Origin: JBGTCD01 sp041749015
GTDB taxonomy: Bacteria > Bacteroidota > Bacteroidia > Cytophagales > Cyclobacteriaceae
Direction: 5' to 3'
Length of the DNA: 8,557 bases
Assembly: GCA_041749015.1 (NCBI GenBank)
Contig: JBGTCD010000055.1
Coordinates: 1 to 8,557, forward strand
In this document: positions 1 through 5,914 of the stretch, one piece after another
Layout: every line of letters begins with the position of its first letter
Position numbering within the stretch: the first letter of the stretch is position 1
Notes under the pieces: model-generated
Told to the model about the DNA's origin: nothing
The model's database searches: none
Seen by the model: only the letters and a program-made list of their open reading frames with translations
Program-made: the position numbers and the translations under genes

Positions 1-494
1 TTCTGGCAACTTACACTTACTCCACTGGACAAGAACGTGAAAATTTGAAAATCATTTGGCCGGAGGAGTATAATTGGAAAATTGGCTCTAATCAAGAAAA
101 TGAAAGCATTCACATGATGGAGTTGATTCCGGGTAAAGAGAAGATTGAGAAATGGACTATAATGGGGACTATGATGTCGATCAAAGGAGTTAAGAATGTA
201 CCAATGGACAAAGCAATGAATTTAATGTATGATCAAGCAAAACAAAATGCCCCAGATGCTGTTCTCACCCTTGTTGAAAAAGATGAAATAGGAATAAATC
301 CATGGGTGATTTTCAAGATTGAAGCACCACGATTTAAGAACGATAAAAGACCAGAATCACAATTGTACTACATCATTCAGGGAGAATCTTCTTTGTATTC
401 GAACTTTGTAGCTATAAAGGAGAAAAAACTGTCGGACGAATTCGTTGACAAATGGAAGACCATATTTAAGTCAAGTGAATTAGTGTTTCAATGA
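1..494 (+). CDS. Hypothetical protein, 5' end outside the window
   Basis: The reading frame is open from the first bases of the window (first full codon at position 3) to a TGA at 492-494, giving 163 visible codons. No ATG marks a convincing start. A TTG at 45-47 could start translation, but the residues before it (ending STGQEREN) read as ordinary protein, so the gene almost certainly begins upstream. The visible part is soluble, mixed in charge and without a membrane segment. Its C-terminal third carries a PESQLYYIIQGESSLY-type stretch at about 302-400, followed by a lysine- and tryptophan-rich end (KWKTIFKSSELV). It looks like a small conserved hypothetical of Bacteroidota, possibly exported if a signal peptide lies upstream, but I cannot name a family. 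Base composition is AT-rich, like the next three genes and unlike the men operon. An attC-like hairpin follows about 70 bases downstream. Confidence 0.7.
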   Translation, partial: LATYTYSTGQERENLKIIWPEEYNWKIGSNQENESIHMMELIPGKEKIEKWTIMGTMMSIKGVKNVPMDKAMNLMYDQAKQNAPDAVLTLVEKDEIGINPWVIFKIEAPRFKNDKRPESQLYYIIQGESSLYSNFVAIKEKKLSDEFVDKWKTIFKSSELVFQ

Positions 495-565
495 AGTAAC
501 ACCCCAAAACAAAGTACTAGCTTAATTGCGGGGTTTGTTTAAGGTAATATTTGTTCAGTATTTTT

Positions 566-630
566 TTGCAACGGAGCCACTGGCATGGTTCTTATTCCCT
601 CCACTGCCAATACACGACCGTTGGTGGCAA
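566..630 (+). repeat. attC-like imperfect hairpin between accessory genes
   Basis: The outer arms are CAACGG (569-574) and CCGTTG (618-623). An alternative pairing is TTGC+AACGG (566-574) with CCGTT (618-622) and GCAA (627-630), leaving GGTG bulged out. After an unpaired spacer on both sides (575-580 and 610-617), an inner stem pairs TGGCATGG (581-588) with CCA-C-TGCCA (601-609), with C604 extrahelical and a 12-base loop (589-600). Two short boxes, an unpaired central spacer, an extrahelical base and AAC/GTT at the outer ends are the layout of integron attC sites. The flanking boxes do not fit RYYYAAC and GTTRRRY exactly, and no integrase gene is visible. It may instead be a Bacteroidota intergenic repeat of other origin, or a transcription-termination hairpin. 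The rest of the 160-base gap (495-654) shows no gene. Confidence 0.35.
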
Positions 631-654
631 TTTTGGGTACTGATATTTAAGACT

Positions 655-987
655 ATGACGATGATTTCAACTGTAATTGGTGATATTAATCTTTGGGACG
701 ACAAGGACATAGAACTTAGTGAAATAAATGCAGACAAGTCAAAAAGAAAGGTTATACTGAAATTTTTGGTAAGTGATAATGAAGGAACCAAATCGACTGA
801 CAAACTAAAGATTTATGGAGTAAACGACTTTGACGAAATTATTTCGAACTTGCGTTTAATTAAACCGACAATCAATCAAATTGACCTGAGGAAGAAGAAT
901 AAAGTTAAACTTCTAAACAGAAGAGGCACTATATTACAAACAATAAAGTGTGACAAATTTGTGTTTAACCAAAAAAAGCAATTTTGA
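655..987 (+). CDS. Small hypothetical protein (110 aa)
   Basis: I chose the ATG at 655, with a second in-frame ATG at 661. The frame stays open upstream to a TTG at 526, but that extension would translate through the attC-like hairpin and yields an odd, tryptophan-rich, low-quality N-terminus. The protein is small and rich in Lys, Asp, Asn and Ile, with no signal peptide, membrane segment or cysteine cluster. Residues 1-10 are mildly hydrophobic. The middle alternates short hydrophobic runs with charged residues (RKVILKFLVSD near 33-43), suggesting a mainly beta fold. I recognise no family and propose no function. Position between an attC-like element and a toxin-antitoxin-like pair, plus AT-rich composition, marks it as accessory cargo. 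No clear promoter was found for it; a weak match (TTG at 621-623, TATTTAAG at 644-651) lies directly upstream. Confidence 0.55.
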   Translation: MTMISTVIGDINLWDDKDIELSEINADKSKRKVILKFLVSDNEGTKSTDKLKIYGVNDFDEIISNLRLIKPTINQIDLRKKNKVKLLNRRGTILQTIKCDKFVFNQKKQF

Positions 988-993
988 GGGCAA

Positions 994-1024
994 TTTGGCC
1001 GGCCAGTAAAAATTTCTAATATTG
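994..1024 (+). promoter_or_regulatory. Candidate promoter with overlapping palindromic operator
   Basis: TTTG at 994-997, 19 bases of spacer, then TAATATTG at 1017-1024 matches the Bacteroidota -33/-7 pattern (TTTG, TAnnTTTG) with one mismatch in the -7 box. A perfect 10-base palindrome, TGGCCGGCCA (996-1005), overlaps the -33 box. It stands out as a GC-only core in very AT-rich surroundings. GCAATTT also occurs twice with a 12-base period (978-984, 990-996). Toxin-antitoxin operons are commonly autorepressed by binding to a palindrome at their promoter, so this is a plausible operator for the pair that starts at 1037. The implied leader is only about 10 bases, and GAGGAC at 1024-1029 could act as a ribosome binding site, which would be in tension with such a late transcription start. 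Confidence 0.35.
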
Positions 1025-1036
1025 AGGACAACTCAA

Positions 1037-1960
1037 ATGAAGATAGACCTAAATAGAGGAATAAGCTTTCAAATTGAAGGAGAATTGGGGAAGTTCCATA
1101 CTCTTCCAGTAGAGGCATTAGTCAAAATTGCAGAGAACCTCCAGGACTTATTGATAACAATTGCTAAGAGTGACGTGGATTCCAAAGAACCAATTCATCT
1201 TGAGAATTTTAAGGTAGAACTATCTGGATTTCGACATGGAAGTGCTGTACCAGAGTTTGTGTTTACTCCTAGAGTTCAGACTTCGATTGGTAACATTGGA
1301 AAGCAAAGAAAGGTAGTCAATAAGAGATTTGAAAAACTAATGGATTTATCCAATAAAGCAGAATACATGATGATTAGTGACATGTACCCTGATGCAATGA
1401 GGAGAAATGAAATCGTTGATAAGTTATATGACTTCACTAACAGTTTTGGTAACGCACCAACAGCAATCGTTGAAATTGGCAAAAGCAAGATTCTAAAACC
1501 AATTTACAAAATCAAAAAGCTGAAACCTGAAGTTAAAAAATTACTGAAAACAGAAGTAGTTGGGTTGGACGGAGCAGTGATGGAGGAATTTGGTGTTGCG
1601 AAAGTTAAACTAACGACCACAAAAAAAGGAACAACAAGGAAGAAGATTGAAGAACTTTATAAAAAAAGCGATACGACACTTTCATACTCTCCAGAAGTAA
1701 TAGTATTTAATGATAAAACTTACGTTCTGAATTTTCCATTACGTTCCTCCCTTGAAAAGGAGAATGACTATTATGTAATACAAAATGAAATGCTGGATAT
1801 CATAGGCACTGGGGAGACGGAGGACGATGCTGAAAAGAACTTTGCAGAAGAATTCGATTTCATTTATAAAAGATATAATGAATTAAATGACGAACAATTA
1901 TCAGATAAGTTGAATCGCATTAAGGTATTTCTCAATCATCTAGTTAAGTCTGTCGAATAA
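1037..1960 (+). CDS. Two-domain protein with C-terminal HicB-like region, putative antitoxin
   Basis: The protein is 307 residues from the ATG at 1037; GAGGAC lies 7 bases upstream of it. An in-frame TTG at 1022 would add five residues and is less likely. Three parts are visible. Residues 1-80 form an N-terminal domain with an amphipathic LPVEALVKIAENLQDLL helix and an LSGFRHGSAVPEF motif (62-74), seen in hypothetical proteins of other phyla as far as I can recall. Residues 81-215 are a basic, lysine-rich linker or second domain. Residues 245-307 read YYVIQNEMLDIIGTGETEDD followed by an acidic and aromatic helix, the pattern of HicB-type antitoxins (a Gly-x-Gly-x-Thr turn, then a helix). The stop TAA shares its last A with the ATG of the next gene. 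By family logic it would neutralise that gene's product and perhaps bind DNA. Typical HicB proteins are about 70-150 residues, so the long N-terminal part is unusual. The function is inferred from motif and context only. Confidence 0.6.
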   Translation: MKIDLNRGISFQIEGELGKFHTLPVEALVKIAENLQDLLITIAKSDVDSKEPIHLENFKVELSGFRHGSAVPEFVFTPRVQTSIGNIGKQRKVVNKRFEKLMDLSNKAEYMMISDMYPDAMRRNEIVDKLYDFTNSFGNAPTAIVEIGKSKILKPIYKIKKLKPEVKKLLKTEVVGLDGAVMEEFGVAKVKLTTTKKGTTRKKIEELYKKSDTTLSYSPEVIVFNDKTYVLNFPLRSSLEKENDYYVIQNEMLDIIGTGETEDDAEKNFAEEFDFIYKRYNELNDEQLSDKLNRIKVFLNHLVKSVE

Positions 1961-2238
1961 TGGCTGTATTAGACCCTAAAAACACTCATAAAAATCTGAA
2001 AAAGAAAGGCTTCATTGATGCGCCAGGCGACCATAAACGCCTTGAGTATTATCATAACAGTAAACTTGTACTCCATACAAAAATTAGTCATGGGAGCCAT
2101 AAGGAAATTGATGACTATTTAATAAAGCAGATGTCAGTTCAGTGTCAATTAGACAAAAAGCAATTTATAGACCTAGCAAAATGTCCTCTATCAAAAGATG
2201 AGTACTTTAAAATTCTTTCCGATAAAAAAGTTTTATAG
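1960..2238 (+). CDS. HicA-like small protein, putative mRNA-interferase toxin
   Basis: This protein has 92 residues. The start is fixed by the TAATG overlap with the upstream gene, which implies coupled translation. The N-terminal half has the HicA arrangement: a helix ending in a GF turn (KKKGFID, 14-20), then GDHKRLEYY (23-31), where GDH stands where HicA has G-S-H with its catalytic histidine (H25 here). A beta strand then leads into HTKISHGSHKEI (39-50). The C-terminal half (51-86) is a helical extension with CPLSKDEYFKIL, longer than the roughly 60-residue classic HicA. HicA folds like a double-stranded-RNA-binding domain and cleaves mRNA until HicB binds it. Size, pairing and overlap suit a toxin, although classic hicAB usually has the toxin gene first. 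It could also be a HicA-fold protein without RNase activity. The AT-rich codon use matches its partner. Confidence 0.6.
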   Translation: MAVLDPKNTHKNLKKKGFIDAPGDHKRLEYYHNSKLVLHTKISHGSHKEIDDYLIKQMSVQCQLDKKQFIDLAKCPLSKDEYFKILSDKKVL

Positions 2239-2327
2239 GCCAAACTGATTGCAATTAAATGCTTTCAAGTTCTTCCTTCATTTAGCAGTACTTAAAAACC
2301 CCGGTATTTACAGAAGAGGTTATAGCA

Positions 2328-2399
2328 ACGAAAACAAAACAAAGAACCCTCACCCCCAACTCCCCTCTCTCAACACCTTACCAGTTGGGCTGCGCTTGA
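2328..2399 (-). terminator. Weak candidate terminator at the 3' end of the men operon
   Basis: On the - strand, CCCAACT (2399-2393) can pair with AGTTGGG (2361-2355), a perfect 7-bp stem with a 31-base loop that overlaps the last codons of menE. About 10 bases later the transcript becomes U-rich (TTCTTTGTTTTGTTTTC, ending near 2330). The long loop and the gap before the U tract make this a poor intrinsic terminator, but it is the only candidate in the 111-base convergent intergenic stretch (2239-2349). That stretch otherwise shows no gene. Confidence 0.25.
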
Positions 2400-3396
2400 A
2401 CTTTTCGACAAAATAGACTGTCCTGGGCCGGTGGTAGGGGGGCAGAGTGGTCATGGCCTTATGGATGGCTTGCTCAAGGGGTTCGGTTCGGGTGCCTTCG
2501 ACTACCAGCACCACCTTATGGCCCAGGGTTTCGTCCGGCTCGCCGGTTACAAACAATTCCGGGAGTTCCGGTGCTGCCTCAAATAGCTGCTGCTCCACGG
2601 CCTCGGGATGGACCTTGACCCCTCCGGAGTTGATCACCCGGTCGATGCGCCCCTGCCAGGAAAAAGTATCGGGGCCGGTGAGAGTGACCAGGTCATTGGT
2701 TACTACGGGCAGCCCGCCGGTGACCGGCCCGGACACCACCAGGCACCCTCTGTCATCCAGGCTGATTTGCACCCCATCCAGTACCCGGAATTCCGGTGAG
2801 GGGTCCGGGCCATTGACACGCCTCAGAGCAATATGCGTCACCGTTTCGGTCATCCCAAAGGTGGCATAAATCTTATTCTTGAGCTTTCGAAGCTTCAGCT
2901 CCAGACCCGGGCTTATAGGAGCCCCCCCGATGATGATGGTGCGGCATTGTTCCAGGGCTTCCGGGCTTTCCTCCAGAGCAGCCGATACCTGCAAAGGCAC
3001 CAGGGAGGCAAAGTCTAATTCGTTTTGACTCAGGTCCCTGAAGGGGTTGGCAGCCGGGGCCGTGACGTAGAGGTCCCAGTCGAGCACCATGGTCCGGACC
3101 AGCATCATCATGCCTGCGATGTATTCCGGATTGAGGGCCAGCAAGGCTCGGGTGCCTGCCCTGCAATCCAGGGCTTTGCCAGTGCTCAGGGCGCTGATAA
3201 GCATCTGTTCCCGGGTGAGGGTAATCGACTTGGGGGTGCCGGTACTACCGGAGGTTTTGATGACAAAATCCGCCTTTCCGCTGATCCATTCCTTACAAAA
3301 ATCCAAGACTGCCTTTTGGTAAGGGTTATTACCAAGATTAGTAATAGCCTCACCATCGAGCGGCACCGTCCTATCCCTAAAGATTAAGGATGCCAT
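2350..3396 (-). CDS. menE: o-Succinylbenzoate-CoA ligase (MenE)
   Basis: MenE activates 2-succinylbenzoate with ATP and CoA to give OSB-CoA, the substrate of MenB, in the cytosol. The 348-residue protein shows the adenylate-forming enzyme motifs in order: P-loop-like TSGSTGTPKS (48-57), ATFGMTET (178-185), TNDLV (233-237), GRIDRVINSGGVKVHPE (249-265), and the C-terminal-domain lysine in RSPTGKV (K340). About 350 residues is normal for Bacteroidota MenE, which is shorter than the roughly 450-490-residue enzymes of E. coli and Bacillus. The ATG at 3396 lies 5 bases after the menB stop. The protein stops eight residues after the catalytic lysine (VLREGSWG), in a pyrimidine-rich tract that borders foreign-looking DNA, so its last few residues may have been replaced. 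The neighbourhood makes the assignment secure against other acyl-CoA synthetases. Confidence 0.93.
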   Translation of the reverse strand: MASLIFRDRTVPLDGEAITNLGNNPYQKAVLDFCKEWISGKADFVIKTSGSTGTPKSITLTREQMLISALSTGKALDCRAGTRALLALNPEYIAGMMMLVRTMVLDWDLYVTAPAANPFRDLSQNELDFASLVPLQVSAALEESPEALEQCRTIIIGGAPISPGLELKLRKLKNKIYATFGMTETVTHIALRRVNGPDPSPEFRVLDGVQISLDDRGCLVVSGPVTGGLPVVTNDLVTLTGPDTFSWQGRIDRVINSGGVKVHPEAVEQQLFEAAPELPELFVTGEPDETLGHKVVLVVEGTRTEPLEQAIHKAMTTLPPYHRPRTVYFVEKFKRSPTGKVLREGSWG

Positions 3397-3401
3397 AGGT
3401 A

Positions 3402-4226
3402 TCAGGGAAACCTGGGGTACTTTCCGAAATCAGGGTCTCTTTTTTCCAAAAAGGCCCTTTTGCCCTCCTGGGCCTCATCCATGAGATAAAACATCAGGGT
3501 AGCGTCACCGGCAAATTCCATGAGTCCTGCCTGTCCGTCGAGTTCGGCATTGAGGCCTCTTTTGATCATGCGCACGGCCATAGGGCTGCGTTTCATGATG
3601 GTTTGGCACCAGGATACGGTGGTGTCTTCTAGCTCCGCTAGGGGCACCACCTTGTTGACCATGCCCATGGCCTCAGCTTCTTTGGCAGTGTATTGTTCGC
3701 AGAGAAACCATATCTCCCGGGCTTTCTTTTGCCCTACATGGCGCGCCAGGTAGGAAGAGCCAAATCCTGCATCAAAGCTACCCACCTTGGGGCCTGTCTG
3801 TCCGAAGCGGGCATTGTCCGATGCGATGGTCAGGTCACAGACCACGTGCAGCACGTGGCCACCACCAATAGCATACCCGTTTACCATGGCGATCACCGGC
3901 TTAGGCAGTGAGCGGATCCTTTTGTGAAGGTCCAGGACGTTGAGCCTGGGAACACCGTCTTCACCGACATATCCGCCGATGCCTTTCACATTCTGATCGC
4001 CCCCGGAGCAAAAGGCTTTGTCGCCCTCGCCGGTCATCACGACTACCCGCACATCAGGGCGCTCACGGGCGATGTCCATGGCCTCAATCATTTCAATATT
4101 GGTTTCGGGCCTGAAGGCATTGTACACCTCCGGTCTGTTGATGGTGATCTTGGCGATGCCTTCGAAAAACTCAAATCGGATGTCCTTGTATTTTTTGATG
4201 GTTTTCCAGTCTCTATTCTTACTCAT
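3402..4226 (-). CDS. menB: 1,4-Dihydroxy-2-naphthoyl-CoA synthase (MenB)
   Basis: MenB is a crotonase-fold enzyme that closes the second ring of menaquinone by an intramolecular Claisen condensation of OSB-CoA to DHNA-CoA. The 274-residue protein has the oxyanion-hole segments CSGGD (73-77) and YAIGGGH (118-124), and the active-site stretch FGQTGPKVGSFDAG (141-154). Aligned by eye with E. coli MenB (offset 11), Q143, G145, D152 and W173 correspond to Q154, G156, D163 and W184. The Gly at 145 places it with the bicarbonate-dependent MenB type rather than the type carrying Asp there, such as the mycobacterial enzyme. The C-terminus ends in the typical KRDPDFGKYPRFP. Length matches the family. 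Its ATG overlaps the menD stop as ATGA (4226-4223), and menE follows after 5 bases. Confidence 0.97.
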   Translation of the reverse strand: MSKNRDWKTIKKYKDIRFEFFEGIAKITINRPEVYNAFRPETNIEMIEAMDIARERPDVRVVVMTGEGDKAFCSGGDQNVKGIGGYVGEDGVPRLNVLDLHKRIRSLPKPVIAMVNGYAIGGGHVLHVVCDLTIASDNARFGQTGPKVGSFDAGFGSSYLARHVGQKKAREIWFLCEQYTAKEAEAMGMVNKVVPLAELEDTTVSWCQTIMKRSPMAVRMIKRGLNAELDGQAGLMEFAGDATLMFYLMDEAQEGKRAFLEKRDPDFGKYPRFP

Positions 4227-5914
4227 GATTGCTTGTTATAGGTTTTTTTGAATGTTTCCAATGCCTTTTTATTCTCAGGGCCTGTAGTGGTGATTTCCAG
4301 GATATTGATCCCTTTGGCTTTTTGACCTACCCAATCCAGGCCAGAAATCAGGGAGTCCATATCATGGGCTTCCCGGTAACCAAAACCAAATTCCTCTGCC
4401 AAATGTTGCCCCTTTAGTGGCTGGTGTGTTTCGAAATGTGTTTTTAATTCCGGCTGACTGCCCGGCCCATCAATCAGCCTAAAAATACCACCACCTTGAT
4501 TATTGAACAAAATAATCACCATCTTTTCCGGGCGGTACTCATGCCAAAAGGCGTTGCGGTCGTAGAAGAAGGCCACATCCCCGGTGAGGAGCCAGGTTTC
4601 TCTCCCGGAGACCAGACTTGTGCCCAATGCCGTGCTGGTACAGCCATCGACTCCGCTCGTGCCCCTGTTGGCAAATATGCGCACTCCGGTAGCCGGTATC
4701 CCGGCAATAGCTGCGTACCGCACCGGCATGCTGTTGGCCAGGTGGAGGTCGCCGTGGGGTGGCACAGCTGCCAGCACTGGTTTGATGGCTTTTAATTCTG
4801 ACCATGGCTCTGGGTCTTCCGCCTCAAGGAATTGACTGGCCCTGGTCTCATGAGCCTGCCAGATTTCTTTATAGCCTTTATCCTTGGGTTTAAAATCAGC
4901 AATGATTTCCAGAAAATCCTGAACCGACAATGGCAATACCCGGGTAATCGATTGAAAATTATCAGCGACTCTGTCACCCTGACGGATATGCCAATTCATG
5001 GTTGGCTGGTGGTGCCTGAGCAACTGCTTTAATGATTTGGACAAGCCGGACTTCCCAATAGTGATCAGCAGGTCGGGCTTAAGCTCCGGTTTCTCTTCTG
5101 GTTTACCATTCCAAAATATGATGTCATGGGTTTTGATGATGTCTTTGGCACCGTGCAGGTTGGATGTTACTTCTCCGATAATGGGGATGTGCAGCTTACC
5201 TGTCAGGCTTTCAGCCATGGCAATAATCGCCTCGTCATGGTCCTGCTGCCCGGCAATCAGGAGGATGTTTTTGGCATTATCCCATTCCTTGCTCAAAACC
5301 TCAATACGGTCAGTACTCAGCCTTGTGGCTACGGATTCCCTTTGGTAGCCTCCAACAGATTTGGGTTGGGTATAAGGCTCCTGTAGCTGGGGATAAAGGG
5401 GCTCCCTGAAGGGTACATTGATGTGCACAGGGCCGGGCACGGGGCCATTGGCTATGGCGACAGCCTCTGAGATCATGCGCCTGATGTACCACTGGTTTTC
5501 ATCCTTGAGGTAATCCAAAGGAAATTCGTATGAGGCCTTTGCATGGCTGCCATACAGGTCTTTTTGTCGGATGGTCTGCCCATCCCATTGGTCGATCATC
5601 TCAGGCGGTCTGTCAGCAGTAAGGATGATTAGGGGCCGTTCCTGATAGAATGCCTCTGCTACTGACGGAGCCATATTGAGGGCGGCGGTACCGGAGGTGC
5701 AGATCAATACTACCGGCTTCCGGGAGGCCATGGCCATGCCCAGGGCTATGAATCCAGCACTGCGCTCATCGCTGACCACGTATTCCAATATCCCGGTATA
5801 GCGGGCAAAGGCGAGGGTAAGTGGGGCTGATCGGGAACCGGGGCAAATCACGGCTTTTTCTACGCCAAGACGGTGGAGGATGGCAGGGATTTCGTAAACG
5901 AAAGGATAGATCAA
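4223..5914 (-). CDS. menD: SEPHCHC synthase (MenD)
   Basis: MenD is the thiamine-diphosphate enzyme that adds 2-oxoglutarate-derived succinyl semialdehyde to isochorismate, giving SEPHCHC. I prefer the TTG at 5914: it overlaps the menF stop as TTGA and begins MIYPFVYEI, about the right distance from PGSR. An ATG at 5971 would add 19 residues and overlap menF by 61 bases. Numbered from the TTG (563 aa), visible motifs are PGSRSAPLTL (25-34, substrate-binding Arg), DER (49-51, with the Glu that activates ThDP), ADRPPE (100-105), NRGTSGVDG (416-424), and the ThDP/Mg site GDVAFFYDRNAFW (445-457) continuing to NNQGGGIF (471-478). All three ThDP-enzyme domains are present and intact. The stop overlaps menB as ATGA, so menF, menD and menB appear translationally coupled. 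Confidence 0.95.
   Translation of the reverse strand: MIYPFVYEIPAILHRLGVEKAVICPGSRSAPLTLAFARYTGILEYVVSDERSAGFIALGMAMASRKPVVLICTSGTAALNMAPSVAEAFYQERPLIILTADRPPEMIDQWDGQTIRQKDLYGSHAKASYEFPLDYLKDENQWYIRRMISEAVAIANGPVPGPVHINVPFREPLYPQLQEPYTQPKSVGGYQRESVATRLSTDRIEVLSKEWDNAKNILLIAGQQDHDEAIIAMAESLTGKLHIPIIGEVTSNLHGAKDIIKTHDIIFWNGKPEEKPELKPDLLITIGKSGLSKSLKQLLRHHQPTMNWHIRQGDRVADNFQSITRVLPLSVQDFLEIIADFKPKDKGYKEIWQAHETRASQFLEAEDPEPWSELKAIKPVLAAVPPHGDLHLANSMPVRYAAIAGIPATGVRIFANRGTSGVDGCTSTALGTSLVSGRETWLLTGDVAFFYDRNAFWHEYRPEKMVIILFNNQGGGIFRLIDGPGSQPELKTHFETHQPLKGQHLAEEFGFGYREAHDMDSLISGLDWVGQKAKGINILEITTTGPENKKALETFKKTYNKQS

Noticed and set aside
501..534. ACCCC (501-505) / GGGGT (530-534) hairpin followed by TTGTTT after the first gene
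   Set aside because: Only five pairs with a 24-base loop and an interrupted T tract. Too weak to call a terminator.
526..654. TTG-initiated N-terminal extension of the 110-aa gene
   Set aside because: It would be translated from the attC-like hairpin and gives an implausible Trp/Phe/Pro-rich start. The ATG at 655 is preferred.
2222..2236. ATAAAA-AAG-TTTTAT inverted repeat at the end of the HicA-like gene
   Set aside because: It is all A/T in the stem, has a three-base loop and lies within coding sequence. This is expected by chance in AT-rich DNA.
2447..3387. Several + strand open frames across menE (for example 2447-2869 and 3025-3387)
   Set aside because: They lie opposite an intact menE with all motifs, have low-complexity Ser/Thr/Gly-rich translations and no recognisable domains. 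They are antisense shadows of a GC-richer gene.
3520..5386. + strand and alternative - strand open frames within menB and menD
   Set aside because: The translations resemble no protein and the real frames carry complete catalytic motifs.
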